Both the position numbers and the translations under genes were made by a program. A stretch of 64,000 nt of DNA from NCBI GenBank assembly GCA_002309695.1, contig DBXV01000004.1:34980-98979 (forward strand), read 5' to 3'. Under the pieces are notes generated by a model, which saw nothing but the letters and a program-made list of their open reading frames with translations, did not search any database and was not told the DNA's origin. Positions 25,836-34,456 of the stretch are shown here, one piece after another. Within the stretch, counting starts at the first letter, position 1, and the number at the start of each line of letters is the position of its first letter. The stretch comes from Myxococcales bacterium UBA1203 (GTDB lineage Bacteria; Myxococcota; Myxococcia; Myxococcales; UBA5297).

Positions 25836-26720
25836 ATGCCAAGACTTGGACAAACAAATGACTGGGACAACGATAATTGGGACAGCGGCAATAACGACCA
25901 GAATTTGGGAGATAAACTTCAGCATTCGCAGGAAGCGGCCCGTCTGGCGGCGTTTGGCGGCATGGATCGTGTCCAGAGCGATGGAGAAGCAATAGAATTT
26001 CTTGATGATGATAATACAAGCAATACTACAAATAATGTAATTGATGACGAAGATGAAGTTTTTATGGAGAGCCGGCGCCAATTTATGGGCCGTGTTTACA
26101 ACTGGATGTTTGGCGGCCTCGCGCTGACGGCAGCGGCGGCGTGGTTTGTTTCACATTCCCAGGAGGCCCTGCAGCTTCTGATGCCGATTATGGGACAATT
26201 GCTGTTCGTGCCATTGGTTCTGGTTATTGTTATGAATCTGTGCATGAACAAAATGTCCGCGGCCGTCATGAGATTTTGTTTTATTCTTTACGCCGCTGTG
26301 ACGGGCATCACGTTCGCGCCCATCTGCCTCGCCTACAAAATTTCCTCTCTGGCATCGGCATTTGCCGTCACATCCGCAATGTTCGCCGCGCTCAGCCTCT
26401 ACGGCCACTTCACGCGGCGCAATCTGTCCGGTCTGGGCGCTTTCTGCCTCATGGGCCTCGTCGGCGTGCTTCTGGGCAGCATCATCAATTTGTTCCTGGG
26501 CAATCCCATGGTGGATTTCATCGTCACCTGCTCAGGAATTATCGTATTTGCGGGATTGACGGCCTACGACACCAAAAAGCTGAAAACTATTCATAAGAAT
26601 CTTTACGCCCACGGGGGAAATGATGAAAAAACACAGAAAATGGCCATCCGCGGTGCGCTCATACTTTATCTGGATTTCATCAATCTGTTCCTGAAACTTT
26701 TAAGCCGCCGCAGGCGATGA
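25836..26720 (+). CDS. Bax inhibitor-1 / YccA family membrane protein
   Basis: A 294-residue protein with an acidic, Asn/Asp-rich cytoplasmic N-terminus of about 80 residues and then seven membrane segments. Family features are the start of the core (RQFMGRVYNWMFGGLALTA), the FAGLTAYDTKKLKTI segment before the last helices, and a basic C-terminus. Members act as calcium-leak channels or modulate membrane proteases (E. coli YccA with FtsH); the substrate here is unknown. GGAGG lies seven bases before the chosen ATG. The very long open frame that runs upstream of this ATG is a shadow of the repeat gene opposite. Confidence 0.85.
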   Translation: MPRLGQTNDWDNDNWDSGNNDQNLGDKLQHSQEAARLAAFGGMDRVQSDGEAIEFLDDDNTSNTTNNVIDDEDEVFMESRRQFMGRVYNWMFGGLALTAAAAWFVSHSQEALQLLMPIMGQLLFVPLVLVIVMNLCMNKMSAAVMRFCFILYAAVTGITFAPICLAYKISSLASAFAVTSAMFAALSLYGHFTRRNLSGLGAFCLMGLVGVLLGSIINLFLGNPMVDFIVTCSGIIVFAGLTAYDTKKLKTIHKNLYAHGGNDEKTQKMAIRGALILYLDFINLFLKLLSRRRR

Positions 26721-26732
26721 CTGAGAGGGCAT

Positions 26733-26777
26733 AAAAAAATCCCCTCTCCATATTTGTTTGGAGAGGGGATTTTTTTG
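26733..26777. terminator. Bidirectional intrinsic terminator
   Basis: AAAAAAATCCCCTCTCC pairs with GGAGAGGGGATTTTTTT, so both strands end in a T run. It serves the converging Bax-inhibitor-like and FISUMP genes. Confidence 0.93.
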
Positions 26778-26802
26778 TCAGCATTTCTTTTTATCTGTGA
26801 GT

Positions 26803-29706
26803 TTACTTCTTAATACACCGCACCGAAAGCGCCGACGTTTTTGCGGAAACAAACATGTCCATCTTGACGCTGCTCACCGAGGTAGTCACAGGAATTCTGT
26901 TCAAATACATTCCCCAGCCTTCACTGTCGGTGGAGGCATCCGAGGTCCAGAAGGCGGCGACCTCACCAAAACCGAGGTAAGTCTCCCTGTAATAACCCGC
27001 GGGCACCGCTGCAAAACCATAAGTATCAATGCCATTATTGAACAAGCCGCTTTTCCAGCTTTTATCCATTAATTCGGTCGGGAAGCTGGCGGTATTCAGC
27101 AGCGCCTCATATTCGGCTTTTGTCGGCAGCCGCCATCCGGACGGGCAGAAATTTCCGCCGGAAGCTGTATCCCAGTCATAGAGCAGCCCATAGGCGGTCA
27201 TATTATTCTGGTTTCCATTGGGATAAGTATAATCCAAATAAGCCTGTGAATGAGGAACATGATCCACTGTTTTCCTCTTTCTCTTATAATTCTCGGCCAT
27301 CCACTCCCGGCCATTGATAATCACGGTTTTATATACATTATTTTCAATATCCTTCACAGAACCGTAGGCCGTGCAGTTTTCGCCATAGCCGCTGCTGCAT
27401 TCATCGCAGTCGCTGCCGGTCCACAGTCCCGTGCAGGTGCCGCTCACGCAGTGCCCCGTCTTTTGATCGAGCGTTCCGTGCGCGCATTTCACACGAATGT
27501 CGCAGTTCACGCCAAGCCAGCCCTCGTCGCACGTGTAATCCTTAATGCAGCGGACCGATTTCCCTCTGCTCCGCTTGTCGTCCATCATACCGGCGCGGGC
27601 AGTACCGTCGGTTCCCTTGCTAATCGCCAGTTCCCAGGCGGCATCAAACGCGGTTTCATCCGATTCCGTGGACGTCCAGAAGGAGGTGGTGCTTCCCAAA
27701 CCATCGTATGTTCCGTCTTCCCAAAAACCCGCGGGAAGGGCGCCAAAATGATACGTATTCTGACCGCCCCAGCTTTCAGCCATTAAATTCTTCGCTCCGG
27801 CCGCAGTTGGCCCGCCGACATGCGCCAACAGATATTCAAATTCTTCTTTTGTCGGCAAATGCCAGCCGCTGGGGCAAACTCTCTTGGCATCATTCCACAC
27901 ATAGAGACAGCCATAGTTTTTAACAAAATCAGGGACCGCCTCGATATTGGCATGGCAGGTAATTGTGCCCAAATCGATTTTGTCTGGATTGCTCCCCATG
28001 GCCATATTTTCGGCCGTCCAGACGTGATTTCCAATACCGACGATATTGTATTTATTGCCCTCGCCGTCGGTGATGGAATCAAACTCCGCGCAGTTGTCGC
28101 CATAGCCGCCGTTGCACACATTGCAGTTGGCGCCGGTCCATTTGCCCGAGCATTCATCGCAGTCCCGGCCGGCGAATCTTTCCTCGCAGCTGCCGCTGAT
28201 GCAGTGACCTGTCTCGGGATTGAGTTCACCGTGAACGCTGCATTTCTTTTCAATATCGCAGTTTGCGCCCAGCCAGCCGGAAGCGCACTGGTCGCAGTTC
28301 GGACCGTCCCAGCCGGCATCACACGAGGAACATTGCCCGTCGCCGTCCCTGCCCTCTTTACAAATGCCATGCTTGCAGGTGCATTCACCGCAATTCTCGC
28401 CAAAGTGACCGGCCGAGCAGTCCTGATAAGCGCTCTCCATAATGCAGCGGACAGAGAGACCGACCTTGGGTCCATTCTGATCCAGCGAGGCGGTGTTATA
28501 ACCGAGCAGCAGGGCGTAGTTGCCGTTGGCTGAGCTCTCCGGCTTCGTTGAGGAAGACCAGAGGAAAGTCACATTGCTGAAATCATTGATCTCACTTGAC
28601 CACCACCCCGTGGGCATCGCGCCAAAGCCAAAATCATCCCCGCCCTGATTCTGATAACTTTTCCAGGCGTCCGTTTTGGCAATCAGCGATAAAAAGACAT
28701 TGCTGCTCGTTTTATGTTCACCCGCATAAGCCAAAAGGTCGTCAAATTCTTCCTTTGTCGGCAGCCGCCAGCCGGCGGGACACGCTTTGACGGCATCATT
28801 CAAATTATAGAGGCAGCCATATTTTTTAATATAATCTGGATCTTTCGCCGTATCGAAATTGCAGGTCACTTCTTCTTCATCCTGCAGGGCCATGCTCTCG
28901 GCCATCCACTTCCGGCAGTTAATGGCGGTCGTTTTATACGATTTATTGTCGCGCGTGTCGGTCAGTGACCCGATTGTTTTATCGGCTATTGTGCATTCAT
29001 CGCAATTCGCCCCGGTCATCAATGTATTCGCGCACTTATTACAGTCAGGACCGGCAAAATTCGGCTCGCAGCTGTCAGCCGCGCAGTGACCCGTCTCGGG
29101 ATCGAGCGTGCCATGGACGCATTTCTTCTCAAAATTGCAGTTTTCCCCGGTCCAGCCGGCGCCGCATTGATTACAATTATCGCCCGTCCAGCCGGTATTT
29201 TCCTGACACGAAGTGCATTTGCCGGTGCCATTCAGGCCAAGACTCGGCGTGCCGTGCTCGCAGGTCGGCGCCTTGTCGCAGTTTGCGCCCCAATAATTGC
29301 CGGTGCATTCATCACAATTATCGCCAGACCAGCCCGTATTGGCCTCGCACGAAGCGCACTGACCATTTCCATGAACGCCGACGGCCGGCGTGCCGTGTTT
29401 GCAGGTAATTGTATCCTGATCGCAGTTCGGCCCCCAGTAATTGCCGGTGCATTCGCCGCAGTTCGGACCAAAATGCCCGGCCGCCTCGCATTCGTTAATA
29501 ACGCCGCCGTCCCCGGAGACCACGCCAGAATCAGTATCCTCATCCGCCGGCTTGTCCCCGGAACCCCCGCAGGCCGCGGCCGAAATAGATAAGGCGAGTG
29601 CTGAAATTAAAATAAGAATTGGATTGAAGCATTTGTGTCCAATAGAGGCGCCATCTGTTCCTCCCCCGTCGTACCTATTTACTGCGCTTTTATTATTACA
29701 CTGCAT
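26803..29706 (-). CDS. Lipoprotein with EGF-like modules and three FISUMP domains
   Basis: A 967-residue secreted protein. After a long N-region the lipobox ends at Cys46 (SAAAC). EGF-like cysteine modules with the patterns GxNCDECTGxYWG and CxHGTxDPxTGHC fill about residues 75-240 and recur between the larger domains. Three copies of the Fibrobacter succinogenes major paralogous domain (FISUMP, TIGR02145) follow; each has KWMAE or EWMAENY, YGCLY or YGLLYDW, CPxGWxLPTKxE, and ends SVRCIK/M. Function of FISUMP is unknown; in Fibrobacter it is found in abundant secreted proteins. GGAGG precedes the chosen ATG by seven bases; the longer frame starts in the leader. The lower GC than its neighbours and the Fibrobacter-type domain make transfer possible. 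Confidence 0.88.
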   Translation of the reverse strand: MQCNNKSAVNRYDGGGTDGASIGHKCFNPILILISALALSISAAACGGSGDKPADEDTDSGVVSGDGGVINECEAAGHFGPNCGECTGNYWGPNCDQDTITCKHGTPAVGVHGNGQCASCEANTGWSGDNCDECTGNYWGANCDKAPTCEHGTPSLGLNGTGKCTSCQENTGWTGDNCNQCGAGWTGENCNFEKKCVHGTLDPETGHCAADSCEPNFAGPDCNKCANTLMTGANCDECTIADKTIGSLTDTRDNKSYKTTAINCRKWMAESMALQDEEEVTCNFDTAKDPDYIKKYGCLYNLNDAVKACPAGWRLPTKEEFDDLLAYAGEHKTSSNVFLSLIAKTDAWKSYQNQGGDDFGFGAMPTGWWSSEINDFSNVTFLWSSSTKPESSANGNYALLLGYNTASLDQNGPKVGLSVRCIMESAYQDCSAGHFGENCGECTCKHGICKEGRDGDGQCSSCDAGWDGPNCDQCASGWLGANCDIEKKCSVHGELNPETGHCISGSCEERFAGRDCDECSGKWTGANCNVCNGGYGDNCAEFDSITDGEGNKYNIVGIGNHVWTAENMAMGSNPDKIDLGTITCHANIEAVPDFVKNYGCLYVWNDAKRVCPSGWHLPTKEEFEYLLAHVGGPTAAGAKNLMAESWGGQNTYHFGALPAGFWEDGTYDGLGSTTSFWTSTESDETAFDAAWELAISKGTDGTARAGMMDDKRSRGKSVRCIKDYTCDEGWLGVNCDIRVKCAHGTLDQKTGHCVSGTCTGLWTGSDCDECSSGYGENCTAYGSVKDIENNVYKTVIINGREWMAENYKRKRKTVDHVPHSQAYLDYTYPNGNQNNMTAYGLLYDWDTASGGNFCPSGWRLPTKAEYEALLNTASFPTELMDKSWKSGLFNNGIDTYGFAAVPAGYYRETYLGFGEVAAFWTSDASTDSEGWGMYLNRIPVTTSVSSVKMDMFVSAKTSALSVRCIKK

Positions 29707-29721
29707 TATACTGCCTCCATG

Positions 29722-29744
29722 AAAAAAGCCGGAGAAACTCCGGC
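29722..29744 (-). promoter_or_regulatory. Terminator-like hairpin in the FISUMP gene leader
   Basis: On the minus strand GCCGGAG-TTT-CTCCGGC is followed directly by TTTTTT, then by the GGAGG ribosome site. No leftward gene lies upstream, so it would terminate or pause the FISUMP transcript itself. Confidence 0.6.
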
Positions 29745-29790
29745 CGGGTAAAATCCCCCTGTTGATATTGTCAGGCAAAAAAAGCGGCGG

Positions 29791-29819
29791 CGTCTATGGA
29801 GGCGAAAAAGGCAAGTCAA
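29791..29819 (-). promoter_or_regulatory. Promoter of the FISUMP gene
   Basis: On the minus strand TTGACT, a 17-base spacer and TAGACG, then CCGCCGC and seven T. It matches the gap promoter layout closely. The leader to the ATG would be about 80 bases. Confidence 0.65.
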
Positions 29820-29914
29820 CCGGGAAACATGCCCCCTTGCCTCCCTGTGCCTGTCTGCGCCATAGCGCCCCGCTTTTCGTGCCTTTCATCATCACTTTGC
29901 CCCGCGAGGCCCCC

Positions 29915-30706
29915 ATGAGCGACCAGAAGAAGGACACGCATCCGGCCCAAGACGCCAAAAAAGACGGCGTTGTCATTCCGGCGCAGCATTCGGCGCTGAT
30001 TCATTCGCTGCCCGAGGATATGATGGCGCATTTGCGGAATTGTCCGCGCGACAGGCCGGTCATTTTGCTGATGCGGCATTCCATCCGCGGGCCTCTGCCC
30101 AAATCGGGCGGCGACGAAGTGCCTCTGACGGACGAGGGGCGAAATCTGGCGCGGCAGTTCGGCGGACAAATCGCCCGGGCCGAGCCTCCGTGCCTTCTGG
30201 CGAGCGTCCATTCCAGCCCTGTTCTCCGCTGCCGTCAGACGGCGCAGGAAATTATGAATGGCGCGGACCGCGTTTTTCCTCCGGACCCCATGCCCTGCCT
30301 GTCGCTGCCGGGGATTTTTCTGCTGGACAGCGGCGCGGCCGTGAATGCCTGGCGGGAGCTGGGCGGCGACGAGGTTCTGCGCCGCATGTCTCTGGAAGTG
30401 CCGCTGCCTCTGCCGGGAATGACGCCTGTCGAGAGCGCGGTGGCGGCCGTTTTGATTCAGATGTTCAGCAAAACAGACAATTTACCTGGCCTGCATGTCT
30501 TTGTGACCCACGACGCCATCGTCCTGCCCGTGGCCGCGCGCCTTCTTGGACAAGAGCTGAGCATGAAGGACTGGCCCGCCTTTCTGGATGGTATTTTTAT
30601 CTGGAATGATGATCAGGGAAACATCCGCTCTTTATATCAAAAAAATGCGGGCTGTCGGCCAGCGGACAGAATTCTTCATCCCGCATCCCCCAAATTGCAG
30701 CCTTGA
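29915..30706 (+). CDS. Histidine phosphatase superfamily protein
   Basis: A 263-residue phosphoglycerate-mutase-like phosphatase. The catalytic histidine is in LLMRHSIRGPL (RHS rather than the usual RHG), the substrate arginine in VHSSPVLRCRQTA, and the second histidine in VFVTHDAIVL. The acidic residue PLTDEG is also present, so the core is complete. The substrate is not apparent. The start MSDQKKD follows GCGAGG; upstream in-frame codons lie in the divergent promoter region. It is followed within 40 bases by pyrH, with which it may be cotranscribed. Confidence 0.8.
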   Translation: MSDQKKDTHPAQDAKKDGVVIPAQHSALIHSLPEDMMAHLRNCPRDRPVILLMRHSIRGPLPKSGGDEVPLTDEGRNLARQFGGQIARAEPPCLLASVHSSPVLRCRQTAQEIMNGADRVFPPDPMPCLSLPGIFLLDSGAAVNAWRELGGDEVLRRMSLEVPLPLPGMTPVESAVAAVLIQMFSKTDNLPGLHVFVTHDAIVLPVAARLLGQELSMKDWPAFLDGIFIWNDDQGNIRSLYQKNAGCRPADRILHPASPKLQP

Positions 30707-30742
30707 CGCGGCAAAACCCCAAAGACTAAACGCCGCGCCGCC

Positions 30743-31498
30743 ATGCCAGAGACCACTGAACCGAACCGTTCACCGCGCTATCCGCGCATTCTTCTCAAAC
30801 TTTCCGGCGAAGCACTGATGGGCGAGACGACTTCGGCCATCGACCGCGGCACCATCGACAGCATCGCCGCGCAAATCGCCGAAATTTCCCGGCTGGGCGT
30901 GCAGACGGGCATCGTCATCGGCGGCGGAAATATCTTCCGGGGGGTGTCCGGCGCATCTCAGGGCATTGACCGGGCGGGCGGTGACGCGATGGGCATGCTG
31001 GCCACGGTCATCAATTCTCTGGCGCTTCAGGATGCGCTGCGCCGTCAGGGTGCCGAGGCGCGGGTCATGACCTCCATCGCCATGCAGGACGTGGCCGAGC
31101 CATTCGACCGGCAGCGGGCAGTCCGCCATCTCGAAAAAGGCCGGATTGTTATTTTTGGCGGCGGCACCGGCAGCCCTTACTTCACCACCGATACCGCGGC
31201 CTGCCTTCGTGCGCTGCAAATCAAGGCCGACGTGGTGATGAAGGCGACAAAGGTGGACGGTGTCTATACAGATGACCCGATGAAGGTTCCGACGGCACAG
31301 CGTTTTGCCGCCATTGATGTCAGCGAAGTGCTGACGCGCGGGCTCAAAGTCATGGACGCCGCCGCTTTTTCACTCTGCCGGGACAATGGTCTGAAAATAC
31401 TGGTTTTCAGCATGAATACTCCGGGCAACATTCGGCGCGCCGTCATGGGGGAGGACATTGGGACGCTGGTCGGCGCCACGGAGACGAAGCTCGCCTGA
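30743..31498 (+). CDS. pyrH: UMP kinase
   Basis: Phosphorylates UMP to UDP in pyrimidine nucleotide synthesis; bacterial type of the amino-acid-kinase fold, a hexamer regulated by GTP and UTP. Visible motifs are RILLKLSGEALMG, VIGGGNIFRG, GGTGSPYFTTDTAA and KVDGVYTDDP. Length 251 residues is slightly above normal because of an N-terminal stretch of about 12 residues. pyrH followed by frr is a very common order in bacteria. The ribosome site is weak. Confidence 0.96.
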   Translation: MPETTEPNRSPRYPRILLKLSGEALMGETTSAIDRGTIDSIAAQIAEISRLGVQTGIVIGGGNIFRGVSGASQGIDRAGGDAMGMLATVINSLALQDALRRQGAEARVMTSIAMQDVAEPFDRQRAVRHLEKGRIVIFGGGTGSPYFTTDTAACLRALQIKADVVMKATKVDGVYTDDPMKVPTAQRFAAIDVSEVLTRGLKVMDAAAFSLCRDNGLKILVFSMNTPGNIRRAVMGEDIGTLVGATETKLA

Positions 31499-31579
31499 CA
31501 GATTCCCGGCTTTCATCAGCCTTCAGCCGCAATCATCTTACCCAACACGAAACAGCTGCTTTTCAGCAGGAGACAAATC

Positions 31580-32143
31580 ATGGCCATTGTTGACGATGTT
31601 TTGAACGACCTGAAATCCCGCATCGATTCCACCCTCGATGTTCTCCGCAAAGAATACACGCGCATTCGGACCGGCCGTGCCAGCCTGTCGCTCCTCGACG
31701 GCGTTCGCGTGGATTACTACGGCACGCCGACCCCTCTGAACGGCGTGGCGAATATGACCGTGGCCGACCCCCGCCTCATTATTGTCCGCCCCTGGGAAAA
31801 GAAAATGGTTCAGGTGGTTGATCGGGCACTGCGGGAGGCCAATCTGGGCATCAATCCCGTGTGCGAAGGCGATGTTATTCGCCTGCCCATTCCGCCGCTG
31901 ACCGAGGAGCGCCGCAAGGAAATCGTCAAGCAGGTGAAATCCAAGGCCGAAGAGCGGAAGGTGGCCGTGCGGAATGAGCGGCGCGACGCCAATGAAATGC
32001 TCAAGACCTATCAGAAGGACGGCGAGATTACTGAGGACGACCTGAAAAAAGGTCTGGAGAAAATTCAGAAAGAAACCGACGCGGGCATCGCCAAAATTGA
32101 TGAAATCGCCGCGAAGAAAGAAAAAGAAATCGCCGAGGTGTGA
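31580..32143 (+). CDS. frr: Ribosome recycling factor
   Basis: Splits post-termination ribosomes together with EF-G. The 187-residue protein is of normal length with family landmarks RTGRASLSLLDGVRVDYYG, TPLNGVANMTVADPR, IRLPIPPLTEERRKE and the C-terminal KKEKEIAEV. AGGAG precedes the ATG. It follows pyrH as in many genomes and ends at a strong terminator. Confidence 0.97.
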   Translation: MAIVDDVLNDLKSRIDSTLDVLRKEYTRIRTGRASLSLLDGVRVDYYGTPTPLNGVANMTVADPRLIIVRPWEKKMVQVVDRALREANLGINPVCEGDVIRLPIPPLTEERRKEIVKQVKSKAEERKVAVRNERRDANEMLKTYQKDGEITEDDLKKGLEKIQKETDAGIAKIDEIAAKKEKEIAEV

Positions 32144-32174
32144 TTTCTTAATTTCTTCAAAATAAAACAAATAC

Positions 32175-32210
32175 AAAGCCCGGGACATAATATTTGTCTC
32201 GGGCTTTTTT
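32175..32210 (+). terminator. Intrinsic terminator after frr
   Basis: AAAGCCCGGGACA pairs with TGTCTCGGGCTTT (one G-T) and is followed by a T run. Confidence 0.92.
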
Positions 32211-32214
32211 ATTG

Positions 32215-32258
32215 CCCTCTCCGTCATCGTCTTCGGCGCTGACAGCTCGCCCGCTAAG
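32215..32258. repeat. Fragment of the palindromic intergenic element
   Basis: CCCTCTCCGTCATCG and CTTCGGCGCTGACAGCTC match the left arm of the full element about 140 bases further on, with a few changes; the remainder is missing. Confidence 0.6.
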
Positions 32259-32306
32259 ATTTTATTCGATATTGTTATTAAAACAATTCACATCATCCCT
32301 GTATCG

Positions 32307-32325
32307 CCCGGGATTCCATCCCGGG
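32307..32325. repeat. Short palindrome CCCGGGAT / ATCCCGGG
   Basis: Eight perfect base pairs with a three-base loop, lying between the fragment and the full palindromic element. It has no T run and may be another small repeat unit. Confidence 0.4.
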
Positions 32326-32352
32326 ATGTTATATTTCGCCCCTTTGGGATGG

Positions 32353-32486
32353 CCCTCTCAGTCATCGCCTTCGGCGCTGACAGCTCCCCCAAAGGGGGAG
32401 CCAAGAAATTAAATAAATTCAGTGAATAATAATCTTGCCTCCCCCTCTGGGGGAGGTGGCGCCGCCAACGGCGGCGACGGAGAGGG
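32353..32486. repeat. MITE-like palindromic intergenic element
   Basis: Two 53-base arms, starting CCCTCTC and ending GAGAGGG, form an imperfect inverted repeat around an AT-rich centre of 28 bases. Each arm has its own inner hairpin: GCTCCCCC-AAA-GGGGGAGC on the left and CCTCCCCC-TCT-GGGGGAGG on the right. No coding sequence is inside. Similar elements are widespread between genes of gut bacteria, especially Firmicutes. Confidence 0.7.
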
Positions 32487-32531
32487 TTTGATTGGCCGGA
32501 GAGGGAATTTATTCCGGGCGGCCGCTATAAT

Positions 32532-32570
32532 AAAAAAAGCCCCTCCGGAATCCGCATCCGGAAGGGCTTT
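32532..32570 (-). terminator. Intrinsic terminator after the flotillin gene
   Basis: On the minus strand AAAGCCCTTCCGGA pairs with TCCGGAGGGGCTTT around a short loop and is followed by TTTT. It also has T on the other side and may work both ways. Confidence 0.85.
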
Positions 32571-32644
32571 TATTTTTATCTTTATGAAGCGGCGCATTTT
32601 GCAGGCGCCGCCTCAATGTCCGCCTTATCGGGTGTCTGTCCGAC

Positions 32645-34312
32645 TTACTGCTTCACCGGAGCTGCGGGCCTGACGGGAACCGCGGCACGGGCCGGAGCAG
32701 CGGCGCCAGCCTGAGGCTTGGCTGCGGCCTGAGCCAGCTTGGCGGGCGCGGCGGCGGCCTGACTGAACATGCTGGGCGCCTGCACGCCGGTCATCTTGAA
32801 CAGGTCGCTGATGGGCGGCACCGCCTTGGTGATGGAATTGAGGAAGTTGGCGGTGGTCGAAGCGCCGTCGGCGCCGTTCATCGAATCCCACACGGTGATC
32901 TTGTCGATGTTGATGCCCTTGATGGCCTCCACCTGGATCTTCACCAGCTCCTCGATCTTGTTGGCCATCATCAGCTGAATGGCCGCGTCGGCATCGCCGC
33001 CCGCAGAGCGAATGATCTGGGCATAGCCTTCGGCCTGCTTGGAGAGGATTTCCTGAAGACCGCGGGCCTGAGCCTGCATCTTGGCGAACATGGCGTCGGC
33101 TTCACCCTGGGCTGTCCGGCGCGCCTGCTCCGCGTCGGCCTCAGCTTCGAGCTCCATGCGGCGCTTCTCGATTTCGGCCTTGACCAGAACGTCGGCCTCC
33201 ATCGTGGCCTTCTCCTTGGCGGCACGGGCCTTTTCAGCGGCTTCCTCAGCGGCAAACGCTTCCTGCAGAGCGCCGGCCGCCTGAACCTTTTCGGTCGCGA
33301 GGGCGCGCCGCTTGGCCTCGGCCTCGCGCTCGCGGCGGCTGGCCTCGGACTGCATGATGCGGATTTTCGCCTCGTTCTCGCCTTCGACGGCCTCGGCATC
33401 GAGGTTGGCCATGCGAATACGGTTCTTCGACTCGGCGGTCTTCTCACCTTCGAGGGCGCGGGCGTCGAGCTCGGCCAGCTTGATGCGGTTCTTCGCCTCG
33501 GCCTCTTTCTGGCCCGCGTCGGTGTCGGCCTGCGCCTGAGCCATGGCAATCTTCTGGTCTGCCTCAAAGCGGGCGACGCTCTTCACGGCCAGCGTGGTCT
33601 GCTCAGAGACGCCAATCTTCTCTTCGCTGTTGGCCTTCGCCTTACCCATGTTGCCGTCCCTGTTCTTCTCGGCGACGTTCACTTTGGCGTCGTTGATGGC
33701 CTTGGCGGCGGCTTCCTGGCCCAGGGCGTCGATGTAGCCGGACTCGTCGGTAATGTCGGTCACGTTCACGTTGATGAGGCGGATGCCGATTTTGCGCAGC
33801 TCGGATTCCACGTTCTCGGTGATCTTCGACTGGAAGCCGTCGCGGTCGGTGTTGATTTCCTCAATGTTCATCGAGGCAATCACCAAGCGGAGCTGTCCGA
33901 AGATGATGTCGCCGGCCAGGTTCTGAACCTCTTCCAGTTTGAGCCCCAGAAGGCGCTCGGCGGCGTTCTGCATGACGCCCGGCTCAGTGGAGATGCCGAC
34001 GGTGAATCGTGCGGGGACGTCGATGCGGATGTTCTGCTTGGAGAGGGCGTTGCGGAGGTCAATGTTGATGGAGAAGGGGGTCAGGTCGAGGTACTGATAA
34101 TCCTGAAAAATGGGCCAGACGAAGGCGGCACCGCCGTGCAGGCACTTGGAGGAACGGGAGGAACCGTCGCGGCCGCTGCCCACCTTTCCGTAAATGACCA
34201 TGACCTTGTCGGAAGGGCACTTCCGATAGCGGCCCAAAATGGCCAGCACCGCGCCGAAAAAGACCATCACGGCGACGGCGCCAAGCATCAGAACTGAACT
34301 CATATCTTCCAT
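32645..34312 (-). CDS. Flotillin-like SPFH protein
   Basis: A 555-residue membrane scaffold of the flotillin family. One N-terminal membrane helix (about residues 5-27) is followed by the SPFH/PHB domain (about 30-210), then a long Ala/Glu/Lys-rich coiled coil with repeated EA motifs (about 210-420), a conserved C-terminal segment (FMKMQAQARGLQEIL-like, here FAKMQAQARG), and an Ala/Pro-rich tail. Flotillins organise membrane microdomains and usually travel with NfeD, which here is the upstream gene. GAGGAG precedes the ATG. The tail of about 40 residues is variable in the family. Confidence 0.92.
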   Translation of the reverse strand: MEDMSSVLMLGAVAVMVFFGAVLAILGRYRKCPSDKVMVIYGKVGSGRDGSSRSSKCLHGGAAFVWPIFQDYQYLDLTPFSINIDLRNALSKQNIRIDVPARFTVGISTEPGVMQNAAERLLGLKLEEVQNLAGDIIFGQLRLVIASMNIEEINTDRDGFQSKITENVESELRKIGIRLINVNVTDITDESGYIDALGQEAAAKAINDAKVNVAEKNRDGNMGKAKANSEEKIGVSEQTTLAVKSVARFEADQKIAMAQAQADTDAGQKEAEAKNRIKLAELDARALEGEKTAESKNRIRMANLDAEAVEGENEAKIRIMQSEASRREREAEAKRRALATEKVQAAGALQEAFAAEEAAEKARAAKEKATMEADVLVKAEIEKRRMELEAEADAEQARRTAQGEADAMFAKMQAQARGLQEILSKQAEGYAQIIRSAGGDADAAIQLMMANKIEELVKIQVEAIKGINIDKITVWDSMNGADGASTTANFLNSITKAVPPISDLFKMTGVQAPSMFSQAAAAPAKLAQAAAKPQAGAAAPARAAVPVRPAAPVKQ

Positions 34313-34456
34313 GTTTGCTCCTCAGTGGTTGGTGTGTTTGTTCCTGCTGCTGCCTGCTTCGTGAATGCGGCGAGTCGAAATGAACCGCCAAAACAAAAGT
34401 TCTCCCCTGATTTCCCTCTGGCTGAACCGCTCTCCCCCGCTCTCCTTTGGATGGCC

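Noticed and set aside
25495..25995. A 166-codon frame crossing the start of the Bax-inhibitor-like gene
   Set aside because: It is out of frame with the membrane protein, has no ribosome site and shows no domain.
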